64,000 bases of DNA from Microbacterium sp. LWH3-1.2. Its GTDB lineage: Bacteria; Actinomycetota; Actinomycetes; Actinomycetales; Microbacteriaceae. Under the pieces are notes generated by a model, which made no database searches, was not told the origin of the DNA, and saw only the letters and a list, made by a program, of their open reading frames with translations. This document shows, in pieces, positions 26,786 to 39,477 of this stretch. The position numbers and the translations under genes were made by a program. The DNA lies in assembly GCF_040675855.1 (NCBI RefSeq), contig NZ_JBEGIK010000001.1:806001-870000 (forward strand), given 5' to 3'. Each line of letters starts with the position of its first letter. Positions within the stretch are counted from its first letter, which is position 1.

Positions 26786-26799
26786 GTTTCACGTGAAAC
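26786..26799. promoter_or_regulatory. parS site 9 (perfect)
   Basis: GTTTCACGTGAAAC in the 42-nt gap between jag and rsmG; the outermost site of the array on the dnaA side. Confidence 0.93.
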
Positions 26800-26806
26800 G
26801 AGCGGC

Positions 26807-27325
26807 TCAGCCGCGGCGGATCACCGTGTGACGGTCGGCGCCCTCGCCGTAGGACTCGGACACGAAGCCGCGCTCGGCCACGATGTCGTGGACGACCTTG
26901 CGCTCGTAGCTCGACATCGCGGGCAGTGACGCCTGCGAGGCGCCGTCATCCAGACGCGCGATCGCGCGGTCGACGAGAGCAGTCAGCTCGCCCTGGCGCG
27001 CGTCGCGCGAGCCACCGATGTCGAGGATCAGGCGGGAGAAGCGGCCGGTGCGGTTCTGCACCGCGATGCGCGTGAGCTCCTGAAGCGCCTGAACGGTGTC
27101 GGGAGCCGCGATCAGGGCGACCGATCCGCCGGAGGGTGCCTCGACCGAGACATAGGCGCGGCCGGCGCGTACGTCGAGATCGAGGTCGCCGTCGATGTCG
27201 GCGATGTCGAGCAGACCCTCGATGAAGTCGGCGGCGACGTCGCCTTCCTCCTCGAGCTGGGCGACGGTCGCGGGGATCCGCTCCTCGCGCGCATCGGCAG
27301 GGGCGTACTCAGGGGACGTGGTCAT
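26807..27325 (-). CDS. jag: Jag/KhpB-like KH-R3H RNA-binding protein
   Basis: 172 aa. A KH-like domain (about residues 35-100, with DLDVRAGRAYVSVEAPSGG and LQELTRIAVQNRTG) is followed by a C-terminal R3H domain (PAMSSYERKVVHDIVAERGFV, then a basic end HTVIRRG). It binds single-stranded RNA in the cytoplasm; homologues influence cell division and envelope homeostasis. The acidic start lacks the Jag_N domain of firmicute proteins, as is usual in actinobacteria. It sits in the conserved order yidC-jag-rsmG and is probably co-transcribed from rpmH/rnpA. Confidence 0.92.
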   Translation of the reverse strand: MTTSPEYAPADAREERIPATVAQLEEEGDVAADFIEGLLDIADIDGDLDLDVRAGRAYVSVEAPSGGSVALIAAPDTVQALQELTRIAVQNRTGRFSRLILDIGGSRDARQGELTALVDRAIARLDDGASQASLPAMSSYERKVVHDIVAERGFVSESYGEGADRHTVIRRG

Positions 27326-27361
27326 GGCGTGATCCTCGTGTGTGACGTCGGTCGGGTGCGG

Positions 27362-28519
27362 TCAGGAAGCGGTGCCGGTGCCGGTTCCGGACGCACCGGG
27401 GTCTGTCCCACCGGAGACTTGCCCGCCCTGCTTCTGCCCGGACCCTGGCTGCTTCTGTCCCTGCTTCTTCGCACGCTGCTTGCTCACCGGCTGCTGACGC
27501 TTCGGTGCGGCGGCCTTGGCGCGCTCGGCCTCTTCGTACAGGCGCTGCTGCTCGGCGAGGTACTTCTCCATCGGGACGACCTTGCCGGACGCGTCGATCG
27601 CCTTGCCCTTCTTCGCGAGGCGCTCCTCACGTGCCTTGGCCGCATCGGAGCCGGGAGTCGGCATCTCGCGGATGACGAGGAACTGCTGGCCCATCGTCCA
27701 CAGGTTCGACACGAACCAGTAGATGACGACACCGAGCGGGAAGAAGATGCCGGAGAAGATGAAGCCCAACGGAAGGATGTAGAGCATGATGCGCTGCATC
27801 TGGTAGGCCTGACCGGTCTTGGCCTCGGGGGACAGGTTCTTCGAGATGATCTGCAGCTGCGTGAAGAACTGCGACGCGATCATCAGCACGACGAGGGTGA
27901 CCAGGATGATGATCGCAGGAGTGTTGCCGGTCTGGACCGCCTGGATCAGGGTCTCGTGCAGCGACGCGACGCCGAACAGCTTGGCGTTGTAGAACTCCGC
28001 GGTCAGCTCGGCGTTGAGCAGTCCCACACCGCCGGTTCCGGCGGCGTAGTGCTTGGTGACATCGTTGAGCACGCTGAACAGCGCGAAGAAGACGGGCATC
28101 TGCACGAGCAGTGGCAAGCAGCTCGACACGGGAGTCGTGCCGTGCTTCTTGTACAGCGCCATCGTCTCGCGGCTCATGGCCTCGCGAGAGAGCTGGTCCT
28201 TCTTGCCCTTGTACTTCTCCTGGACTTTCCGCAGTTCAGGAGCGATTTCCATCATCTTGCGCTGGCTCTTGATCTGCCGAACGAACAGAGGGATCATCGC
28301 GGAGCGCACGACGATCACGAGACCCACGATCGCCAGCACCCACGTGATGCCGTCTGCCGGCGGAAGCCCGATCGCGGTGAAGAGCCAGTGCCAGAAGACG
28401 AGCACCGCCTCGACCGCCCACTTGAGCGGCCAGAGGATGATCCCGAAGAGATCGAATCCGCCGTTCGTCGCCGGAGCGGACGGCGACGGCGTCGAGGCGA
28501 GGGCTGACAAGAGATCCAT
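27362..28519 (-). CDS. yidC: membrane protein insertase YidC
   Basis: Inserts and folds inner-membrane proteins, alone or with Sec; 385 aa with five membrane segments and a basic, Gln/Lys-rich tail (KQRAKKQGQKQPGSGQKQGG) typical of Gram-positive YidC. The hydrophilic groove arginine lies in the first core segment (VGLVIVVRSAMIPLFVRQ). GTTPVSSCLPLLVQMPVFFALF is the conserved helix pair region. There is no large P1 domain, as expected outside Gram-negatives. The gene follows yidD by 8 nt. Confidence 0.95.
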   Translation of the reverse strand: MDLLSALASTPSPSAPATNGGFDLFGIILWPLKWAVEAVLVFWHWLFTAIGLPPADGITWVLAIVGLVIVVRSAMIPLFVRQIKSQRKMMEIAPELRKVQEKYKGKKDQLSREAMSRETMALYKKHGTTPVSSCLPLLVQMPVFFALFSVLNDVTKHYAAGTGGVGLLNAELTAEFYNAKLFGVASLHETLIQAVQTGNTPAIIILVTLVVLMIASQFFTQLQIISKNLSPEAKTGQAYQMQRIMLYILPLGFIFSGIFFPLGVVIYWFVSNLWTMGQQFLVIREMPTPGSDAAKAREERLAKKGKAIDASGKVVPMEKYLAEQQRLYEEAERAKAAAPKRQQPVSKQRAKKQGQKQPGSGQKQGGQVSGGTDPGASGTGTGTAS

Positions 28520-28527
28520 GCGGAGGA

Positions 28528-28884
28528 TCAGTCCTTTCCGGTGGGGGCGGGCACGACGAACCCGTGGCGGGTCAGCGCGTGCCGGAAGTTCTTGCGGGGC
28601 GGCACGTCATCGACGCCGCCGGCCGCCCAGGGGTGGCACCGGGCGATCCGGGCCGCAGTCAGCGCCGATCCGACGACGGCCCCGTGCTGCTGCACCGCCC
28701 CGACGGCGTACGCCGAGCACGACGGGTAGTACTTGCAGACGTCGCCGTAGGTGTGCGAGATCGTGGCACGGTAGCCGTGCAGCAGAACGAGAACCGCGTT
28801 GCGGGGGAGCAGAGGGATGCTGCGCAGGGAATCGGATGCCGAGAACTCGGCGTCTCCGAACGCGTAGGCGGGAAGAACGCTCAT
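28528..28884 (-). CDS. yidD: membrane protein insertion efficiency factor YidD
   Basis: 118 aa from the ATG at 28884, which overlaps the rnpA stop by 4 nt (ATGA). Core motif: LVLLHGYRATISHTYGDVCKYYPSCSAYAVGAVQQHGAV, with the conserved cysteine pair, followed by RCHPWAAGGVDDVP. It is a small membrane-associated protein that aids YidC-dependent insertion; its exact mechanism is unresolved. Its position between rnpA and yidC is the standard one. Confidence 0.94.
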   Translation of the reverse strand: MSVLPAYAFGDAEFSASDSLRSIPLLPRNAVLVLLHGYRATISHTYGDVCKYYPSCSAYAVGAVQQHGAVVGSALTAARIARCHPWAAGGVDDVPPRKNFRHALTRHGFVVPAPTGKD

Positions 28885-29216
28885 GCGGCCCTCGGCGCAA
28901 GACACTTCACGATGTCGCTGCGCAGATCATCGAAAGAAGCGGATGCAGAACTGGGAAGTGCGCGGATCACGACCTCGCTGCCCGGTGCGACCGCTTCGAT
29001 CGACTCGAAGCACAGCGCCTTGAGCCGGCGTCGAACAGTATTGCGCACGACGGCACCGCCGACCTGCTTGCTCACGATGAAGCCGAACCGCGTCGGACCA
29101 TCGGTCACGACGCGGTTCACGTAGGTGATGGTGTGCGCTCCGGCACACCGGCGACCCCGACGGACGACGGCCTTGTACTCCGATCCGCGGGTGAGTCGGT
29201 TCGGCCTCGCGAGCAC
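28881..29216 (-). CDS. rnpA: ribonuclease P protein component
   Basis: Protein subunit of RNase P, which matures tRNA 5' ends; 111 aa. The opening LARPNRLTRGSEYKAVVRRG and the conserved basic RNR motif in KQVGGAVVRNTVRRRLK (about residues 51-67) identify it. It is 8 nt downstream of rpmH and overlaps yidD. Confidence 0.95.
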   Translation of the reverse strand: MLARPNRLTRGSEYKAVVRRGRRCAGAHTITYVNRVVTDGPTRFGFIVSKQVGGAVVRNTVRRRLKALCFESIEAVAPGSEVVIRALPSSASASFDDLRSDIVKCLAPRAA

Positions 29217-29224
29217 CGCTCGGC

Positions 29225-29362
29225 TCAGGCCGAGAGCTCGGTGCGCCCCTTGGCGCGGCGAGCCGAGAGGATGCTGCGGCCGGCGCGCGTGCGCATGCGG
29301 GCGCGGAAGCCGTGCTTCTTGGCGCGGCGACGGTTGTTGGGCTGGAAGGTGCGCTTGCTCAT
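29225..29362 (-). CDS. rpmH: 50S ribosomal protein L34
   Basis: 45 aa: starts [19 protein letters not shown], the invariant L34 signature, continues [20 protein letters not shown] and ends RTELSA. A strongly basic protein bound in the large subunit. ATG at 29362 with TAGGAA-like sequence upstream. A promoter candidate lies at 29456-29484 on the minus strand, divergent from dnaA. This is the first gene of the rpmH-rnpA-yidD-yidC-jag-rsmG unit. Confidence 0.96.
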   Translation of the reverse strand: MSKRTFQPNNRRRAKKHGFRARMRTRAGRSILSARRAKGRTELSA

Positions 29363-29455
29363 AGGAACTACTTCCGATCAGGTGTCACCGGGACGCTCGA
29401 GACCGGGGACGTGTGTACAGGGGCGACTGCCACGAAGGCATAAGTCAACCGATTA

Positions 29456-29484
29456 AGGCTACGTCGAGTTGCCCGAGAACTCAA
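29456..29484 (-). promoter_or_regulatory. candidate rpmH promoter
   Basis: On the minus strand TTGAGT (29484-29479), a 17-nt spacer and TAGCCT (29461-29456) resemble a sigma-70-type promoter about 94 nt upstream of rpmH. Spacing is ideal; only sequence supports it. Confidence 0.5.
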
Positions 29485-29565
29485 ACCGAGCGCAGAACGT
29501 GTCATTATGCACCGGCGATGCGACCGACCCTGGCACCGACACGCAGGCCGGTCCTACAGTGGAGT

Positions 29566-29594
29566 TTGCTCACGCGACGCCTCCTGACTAGCGT
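29566..29594 (+). promoter_or_regulatory. candidate dnaA promoter
   Basis: TTGCTC (29566-29571), a 17-nt spacer and TAGCGT (29589-29594), 75 nt upstream of dnaA. The DnaA box at 29606-29614 would fall at or just after the transcription start. Confidence 0.5.
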
Positions 29595-29605
29595 GGCTCC
29601 GGCAG

Positions 29606-29614
29606 TTATCCACA
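29606..29614 (+). promoter_or_regulatory. DnaA box upstream of dnaA
   Basis: TTATCCACA is a perfect 9-mer DnaA box. Its position next to the dnaA promoter candidate suggests autoregulation. Confidence 0.8.
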
Positions 29615-29669
29615 GGCCTGAACCGACGTTCCGCGCCTCCCGTGGAATCATCGACAACCCGGGGGGGCC

Positions 29670-31118
29670 ATGACACCGCACGAAGTTCCAGATGTACCGG
29701 TCTGGACGGCCGTTCTGGACGAACTCGTGCGAGACGATCGCATCACCCCGCAGCTGCACGGCTTCATCAGTCTGGCCGTTCCGCAGGGTGTCATGGGCGG
29801 AACGCTCTATCTCGACGTTCCCAACGATCTGACCGCCGCCCAGTTCACCAAGCGCATGCGCGCGCCGATCTTGGAGGCGCTCACGCGCGTCGCCCAGGAC
29901 GTCCAGGATCCCGCGTCGAACTTCCGCGTCGTCGTCAACCCGGATCTCGCCGACGTGCATCTCACGGCGCCGATCCCGGTCCAGTCGGTCGCGGCATCCG
30001 TCGCGCCGCCGATCGGACTCCAGAACACGCCTGTCGGACGCCCGCACCTCGACGACCCGGGGGACGCGGCATCCGTCTCGCGCAGCGATACGCGACTGAA
30101 CCCGAAGTACACGTTCGACAACTTCGTCATCGGGCAGTCCAACCGGTTCGCCCATGCCGCGGCGGTCGCTGTGGCCGAGGCGCCGGCGAAGGCGTACAAC
30201 CCGCTCTTCATCTACGGCGACTCGGGTCTCGGCAAGACGCACCTTCTTCACGCGATCGGCGACTACGCGCTGAGCCTCTATGCCGGCATTCGCGTGCGTT
30301 ACGTGTCGAGCGAGGAATTCACCAACGACTTCATCAACTCGATCGCCAACAACCGCGGCTCGGCGTTCCAGGCCCGATACCGGGATGTCGACATCCTGCT
30401 GATCGACGACATCCAGTTCCTCCAGGGCCGGGCCGAGACGCAGGAAGCCTTCTTCCACACGTTCAACCAGCTGCACGACCACGACAAGCAGGTCGTGATC
30501 ACGAGCGATGTGCCCCCGAAGCACCTCACCGGCTTCGAAGACCGCATGCGCAGCCGCTTCGAGTGGGGCCTCATCACCGATGTGCAGGCGCCCGACCTCG
30601 AGACGCGCATCGCGATCCTCCGAAAGAAGGCTCAGTCCGAGCGACTCCATATCCCCGACGAGGTGATGGAGTACATCGCGACCGTGGTGTCGAGCAACAT
30701 CCGCGAACTCGAGGGCGCCCTCATCCGTGTCTCCGCGTTCGCGAGCCTCAACCGCTCGACGCTCGACATGTCGCTGGCCCAGACCGTGCTGCGCGACATC
30801 GTCGATCAGGACGACGCCAACGTCATCTCGCCGACCGACATCATCACGGCGACCGCGGCCTACTTCAAGCTCACCGTCGATGACCTCTACGGATCGAGTC
30901 GGTCGCAGTCCGTCGCCACCGCCCGTCAGATCGCCATGTACCTGTGCCGCGAGCGCACGAGCCTGTCCCTGCCCAAGATCGGCCAGCTGTTCGGCAACCG
31001 CGACCACACGACCGTGATGTACGCGTACAAGAAGATCAGCGAGCTCATGAAGGAGCGCCGGTCGATCTACAACCAGGTGACGGAGATCACCGCTCAGCTC
31101 GGCCGCAACGGTCGCTGA
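29670..31118 (+). CDS. dnaA: chromosomal replication initiator DnaA
   Basis: AAA+ ATPase that binds DnaA boxes and melts oriC; 482 aa. Domain I occupies about residues 1-90 and a variable linker runs to about 140. Domain III begins at NPKYTFDNFVIGQSNRFAHA with Walker A GDSGLGKTHLL and Walker B DILLIDDIQFLQG. Domain IV ends in the DNA-binding helix-turn-helix with the DnaA signature (LPKIGQLFGNRDHTTVMYAYKKI). The linker is short compared with Streptomyces. A terminator and the origin follow. Confidence 0.97.
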   Translation: MTPHEVPDVPVWTAVLDELVRDDRITPQLHGFISLAVPQGVMGGTLYLDVPNDLTAAQFTKRMRAPILEALTRVAQDVQDPASNFRVVVNPDLADVHLTAPIPVQSVAASVAPPIGLQNTPVGRPHLDDPGDAASVSRSDTRLNPKYTFDNFVIGQSNRFAHAAAVAVAEAPAKAYNPLFIYGDSGLGKTHLLHAIGDYALSLYAGIRVRYVSSEEFTNDFINSIANNRGSAFQARYRDVDILLIDDIQFLQGRAETQEAFFHTFNQLHDHDKQVVITSDVPPKHLTGFEDRMRSRFEWGLITDVQAPDLETRIAILRKKAQSERLHIPDEVMEYIATVVSSNIRELEGALIRVSAFASLNRSTLDMSLAQTVLRDIVDQDDANVISPTDIITATAAYFKLTVDDLYGSSRSQSVATARQIAMYLCRERTSLSLPKIGQLFGNRDHTTVMYAYKKISELMKERRSIYNQVTEITAQLGRNGR

Positions 31119-31596
31119 AGCGTCCTCCACAACCCTCGAGGGGCCCGTGCGCGACGCGCGCGGGCCCTTCGGCGCATATGCCTGAAGAAGTTCTTGACAC
31201 GCGCGGGGAGCAGGGCCATCATTTCGGTTCTTCACAGTGTGGAAAACCTGTGGATAACTCTCCCAAGCTGCGGAAACCGCTGTGAACGAGCGGGGGAGAC
31301 CTGTGGATGGATTGCGGAATCCACAGGTCTTGTCATTCGTCTTTCCGACTGCTCTCCTGAGCGTCTCCACAACTCACACGCGTGTGGTTTCCGTCTCCCG
31401 ACTGGTGAGGCGACGGTTGTCCACAGTTTCCACAGCCGTTAACACCATGACAAGAAATCTTTGAGATGAACCCCGTCCGATCACCTTTGCGGTGGACAAC
31501 CCCCGTCACCGGAAGCGGACTGGCAATCTCGGAGGCTGGCACTAGCATGAGAACCCCGAGCCCGCAGTCGAAGGGCCCGCTGCAGAGGGAGCGTTC
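31119..31596. other. replication origin oriC
   Basis: 478-nt dnaA-dnaN intergenic region. Two perfect DnaA boxes are seen, TGTGGATAA (31249-31257) and TTGTCCACA (31417-31425). Near matches lie at 31238 (TGTGGAAAA), 31302 (TGTGGATGG), 31317, 31363, 31426 and 31491 (GGTGGACAA), on both strands. An A/T-richer stretch around 31438-31468 after the last clustered box is the likeliest unwinding element. Location, box cluster and flanking genes make the assignment firm; box affinities are not known. Confidence 0.9.
31141..31167 (+). terminator. hairpin terminator after dnaA
   Basis: GGGCCCGTGCG (31141-31151) pairs with CGCGCGGGCCC (31157-31167), one G-U pair, 5-nt loop, 22 nt after the dnaA stop. 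No long T-run. It would shield oriC from dnaA transcription. Confidence 0.7.
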
Positions 31597-32751
31597 GTGA
31601 AGTTCCACGTCAATCGCGATGTGTTCAGCGAAGCCGTATCGTTCGTCGTCAAACTCCTTCCGCAGCGCAACCCTCAGCCGATCCTCGCCGGCGTGCTGAT
31701 CGAGGCATCCGCTGAAGGTCTCTCGCTCGCCGCATTCGACTACGAAGCGTCTGCGCGCACCACGATCGAGGCCACTGTCGACGAACCGGGCACGATCCTC
31801 GTCCACGGCCGGCTGCTCTCCGACATCGCCAGCCGTCTGCCCAACGCCCCGATCCAGATCGAGGTCGACGAGGACGGCGGAATTCTTCTCACGTGCGGCT
31901 CGGCCCGGTTCACCCTGGCCTCCATGCCCGTGCAGGAGTACCCCGCGATCCCCGAGGTCACCGGCGACTCCGGGCTCGTGCCTTCCGAGGACTTCGCCAC
32001 CGCCATCGCTCAGGTCGCCTTCGCCGCGTCGCGCGACGACGTCACCCCCGTGCTCACGGGCGTGCAGCTCGAGGTCTCGGGAACGAGCCTCAGCCTCGTC
32101 GCCACCGACCGCTACCGCGTCGCGCTCCGCGAGATCCCGTGGGACGGCGGGTCCACTGCGAGCGACGAGTCGACCACGGCTCTCGTTCCCGCGCGCACCC
32201 TCACCGAGGTCGGCAAGACGTTCGCACACGGCGGCGACATCTCGATCGCGTTCTCCGGCTCGGGCGATCGCGAGATCATCGCCTTCACCGCCGGCAACAA
32301 GACGGTGACGTCGTTGCTCATCAAGGGAAACTTCCCCCCGGTGCGTCGCCTGTTCCCCGAGCAGACCGAGCATCACGCCGTCGTCAACACCGCCGAGCTC
32401 GCCGAGGCCGTGCGCCGTGTGTCGCTCGTGCTCGACCGTTCCGCCCCGCTGAGGTTCACCTTCACGGCCGACAGCGTGTCGATGGATGCCTCGGGCACCG
32501 AGCAGGCTCGCGCCACCGAGTCCGTCGACGCGACGCTGCTCGGCGGCGACGAAGTCACGCTGGGTCTCAACCCTCAGTATCTGCTCGAGTCCCTCGGCGC
32601 GGTGAAGAGCGAGTTCGTGCGAATCACGTTCACCTCGAGTGAGAACGCGAACAAGCTCAGCCCCGTGCTCATCACGCCGCAGACCTCGGTCGACCGCGCC
32701 GGTTCGGACTCGTTCCGCTACCTTCTGCAGCCGAACCTGCTGCTGCGCTGA
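31597..32751 (+). CDS. dnaN: DNA polymerase III beta sliding clamp
   Basis: Ring-shaped dimeric clamp giving DNA polymerase III its processivity and a platform for repair proteins; 384 aa, three repeated clamp domains. The GTG at 31597 (VKFHVNRDVFSEAVSFVVKLLP) follows an AGAGGGAG Shine-Dalgarno. The conserved LVATDRYRVALREIPW (middle domain) and the C-terminal end (HITPQ-type motif here LITPQ...SDSFRYLLQPNLLLR) are present. recF follows after 52 nt; no gnd gene separates them, unlike in some actinobacteria. Confidence 0.97.
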   Translation: MKFHVNRDVFSEAVSFVVKLLPQRNPQPILAGVLIEASAEGLSLAAFDYEASARTTIEATVDEPGTILVHGRLLSDIASRLPNAPIQIEVDEDGGILLTCGSARFTLASMPVQEYPAIPEVTGDSGLVPSEDFATAIAQVAFAASRDDVTPVLTGVQLEVSGTSLSLVATDRYRVALREIPWDGGSTASDESTTALVPARTLTEVGKTFAHGGDISIAFSGSGDREIIAFTAGNKTVTSLLIKGNFPPVRRLFPEQTEHHAVVNTAELAEAVRRVSLVLDRSAPLRFTFTADSVSMDASGTEQARATESVDATLLGGDEVTLGLNPQYLLESLGAVKSEFVRITFTSSENANKLSPVLITPQTSVDRAGSDSFRYLLQPNLLLR

Positions 32752-32803
32752 CCGGTCTGGCGCTGACCAGACCTTCGTCGGAGCCGGTCATTAGGCTTGT
32801 CCG

Positions 32804-34018
32804 GTGATCGTGGAGCACCTGAGTCTCGTCGACTTCCGCAACTATGCGGCCGCCGACGTCGAGCTCGGCCCCGGTCCGAACGTCTTCGTCGGCCGCAACG
32901 GCCAGGGCAAGACGAATCTTGCCGAGGCCATCGGCTTCTTCGCCACGCTGGGCTCGCACCGGGTCTCGAACGACGCACCCATGGTGCGGGACGGAGCCGA
33001 TGCCGCGATCATCCGTGCTCGATTGGCCCACGGCGAGCGTCGCGTGCAGCTCGAGGTGCAGGTGAACCGGCAGGGTTCCAACAAGGCACGGGTCAACGGC
33101 GCACCGGTGAAGCCGGCAGAACTCCCTCGCTACGCGCAGGTCGTGCTCTTCGCCCCGGAGGACCTGCAGATCGTGCGCGGCGATCCGTCCGCGCGCCGCC
33201 GGTTCGCAGACCAGCTCCTGGTGCAGCGTGCGCCGCGGATGGCGGGTGTGATCGCGGACTACGACCGCGTGCTCAAGCAGCGCACCGCTCTGCTGAAGTC
33301 CGCAAAGGCCCGCGGCATCCGCGGCGACGCCCTGTCGACCCTCGACGTGTGGGACGACAAGCTCGTCTCGCTCGGCACGCAGCTCATCGCCGCGCGCCTC
33401 GCCCTCGCCACTGATCTGGCGACCCCCCTCGCGGCCGCATACATGGCGATCGCCGGCGCCGATCACAGCCCCGAGATCGAGTGGGCTCTCTCGATCGCCG
33501 GGGCCGACACCGGCGAAGACGGCGACAGCGGTTCGGCTCATCCCGCGGCCGCCGGGCCGACCGTGGAGTCAGGACGGACGGATACCTCGACCACCCGGAT
33601 CGCGGAGCTCTTCCGTCAGGCGCTCGCGGCGAAGCGCGCGTCCGAGCTCGAGCGCGGCATCACGCTGGTGGGACCGCACCGTGACGACCTGCTCCTGCGG
33701 ATCCGCGGTCTTCCGGTGAAGGGATACGCGTCCCACGGCGAGTCCTGGTCGGTCGCACTCTCGCTGCGGCTGGCTTCGGCCGAACTCCTCCGTGCGGATT
33801 CGCGCCTCGGCGACCCCGTCCTCATCCTCGACGACGTCTTCGCCGAGCTCGACACCGATCGCCGCGCCCGCCTGGCGCACCTGGCCGCCGACTACGAGCA
33901 GGTGGTGGTGACCGCCGCGGTCGAGGGCGACGTGCCCGGAGAGCTCCGCGCGCGGATGGTGCGCGTCGAGGCCGGCCGCATCCTCGGCCCCGTCCAGTCG
34001 GAGGAGATGGATGGCTGA
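32804..34018 (+). CDS. recF: DNA replication/repair protein RecF
   Basis: SMC-like ABC ATPase that helps load RecA at gapped DNA; 404 aa. Starts IVEHLSLVDFRNYAAADVEL with Walker A VGRNGQGKTNLAEAIG (about residues 28-43). The signature region GRPAxGYASHGESWSVALSLRLA-type segment and Walker B DPVLILDDVFAELD are near the C-terminus. An insert of about 35 residues rich in Gly, Asp and Ser (about 225-260) interrupts the arm domain. The last 8 nt overlap dciA. Confidence 0.95.
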   Translation: MIVEHLSLVDFRNYAAADVELGPGPNVFVGRNGQGKTNLAEAIGFFATLGSHRVSNDAPMVRDGADAAIIRARLAHGERRVQLEVQVNRQGSNKARVNGAPVKPAELPRYAQVVLFAPEDLQIVRGDPSARRRFADQLLVQRAPRMAGVIADYDRVLKQRTALLKSAKARGIRGDALSTLDVWDDKLVSLGTQLIAARLALATDLATPLAAAYMAIAGADHSPEIEWALSIAGADTGEDGDSGSAHPAAAGPTVESGRTDTSTTRIAELFRQALAAKRASELERGITLVGPHRDDLLLRIRGLPVKGYASHGESWSVALSLRLASAELLRADSRLGDPVLILDDVFAELDTDRRARLAHLAADYEQVVVTAAVEGDVPGELRARMVRVEAGRILGPVQSEEMDG

Positions 34019-34571
34019 CGCTTCGACAAGCTCGGGGCCCGAGCCGCCGCGGGACGCAGCATCCGTGCCCGCGAAGCCTGCTCCCCTCGATCGCACAGCC
34101 GTCCCGGAGACGATCTCGACCTACCTGCGCCTGCGCGGGCTGGAGCCCTCCGCACGGTCGTACCGCAAGCGCCGCCGTCGCACCGAGGACGACGAGAACA
34201 TCCCGTTCGCCCCGGGGCGCGACCCTCGCGGCGTCGGCGACGTGCTGGCAGACCTCACCCGCGAGGCAGGCTGGGACCCTCAGCTCGCACGGGAGGACGT
34301 GGTGCGCGCGTGGGATCAGGTGGCCGGCGAGGACACCGCGAAGCACACCCGGCCCGTCGCGTTCTCGAACGGGACGCTCACCATCCAGGCCGACTCGACG
34401 GCATGGGCGAAGCAGCTCCAGCTGATGCGCGCGCAGATCCTCTCGGAGATCGTCCGGCGGTACCCCGAGGCGGGGGTGGACGCGGTCCGTTTCATCGGGC
34501 CGGACGTCCCCTCCTGGAAATGGGGTCCCAGAACGATTCCAGGGCGGGGTCCGCGCGATACCTACGGATAA
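34011..34571 (+). CDS. dciA: DciA-like DUF721 protein
   Basis: 186 aa. The C-terminal DUF721 domain (DVVRAWDQVAGEDTAKHTRPVAF, LTIQADSTAWAKQLQLMRAQIL) resembles the KH-like core of DciA, which recruits the replicative helicase DnaB in bacteria lacking DnaC/DnaI. The N-terminal half is basic and probably disordered (YRKRRRRTEDD), and the protein ends in a short basic tail. Gene position between recF and gyrB is conserved in actinobacteria. The helicase-loading function is carried over from homologues. Confidence 0.88.
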   Translation: MADASTSSGPEPPRDAASVPAKPAPLDRTAVPETISTYLRLRGLEPSARSYRKRRRRTEDDENIPFAPGRDPRGVGDVLADLTREAGWDPQLAREDVVRAWDQVAGEDTAKHTRPVAFSNGTLTIQADSTAWAKQLQLMRAQILSEIVRRYPEAGVDAVRFIGPDVPSWKWGPRTIPGRGPRDTYG

Positions 34572-34650
34572 GCCACGTCGGGAGACATCCAAGCGAGTTT
34601 CATCCCCTTACAGGGGCGTAGAGCGCTGTGATCGGGCCGTTACCCGATAG

Positions 34651-36735
<2,085 letters not shown>

Positions 36736-36740
36736 CACAG

Positions 36741-36792
36741 GCGAGCGCAGCGAGCTGCCCCGGTCGTTGAGCGAGCGCAGCGAGTCGAAACG
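36741..36792. repeat. tandem GCGAGCGCAGCGAG repeats in the gyrB-gyrA gap
   Basis: GCGAGCGCAGCGAG occurs at 36741-36754 and again exactly 30 nt later at 36771-36784. The second copy is part of a longer CGTTGAGCGAGCGCAGCGAG...TCGAAACG unit. This phrase is a common intergenic repeat in Microbacteriaceae genomes (recalled, not searched). It fills most of the 99-nt gap. Confidence 0.65.
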
Positions 36793-36834
36793 CCACAAGA
36801 CGATCTCGAAACGCACAGAAGAATCGAAGAACAC

Positions 36835-39473
<2,639 letters not shown>

Positions 39474-39477
<4 letters not shown>

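Larger units (their letters stand above)
29363..29669. other. rpmH-dnaA divergent intergenic region
   Basis: 307 nt with no gene. It holds opposite-facing promoter candidates for rpmH and dnaA and one perfect DnaA box just downstream of the presumed dnaA start point. This is the usual arrangement for actinobacterial origins, where DnaA can regulate its own gene. Confidence 0.8.

Noticed and set aside
21460..26799. Regular spacing of parS sites at about 290 nt
   Set aside because: Intervals 294, 291 and 574 suggest it, but 799, 248, 514 and 895 do not fit even after removing the IS remnant.
26807..29216. A second promoter or origin element between rnpA and jag
   Set aside because: Genes are overlapping or separated by 8-42 nt with no DnaA boxes; the unit looks like one transcript.
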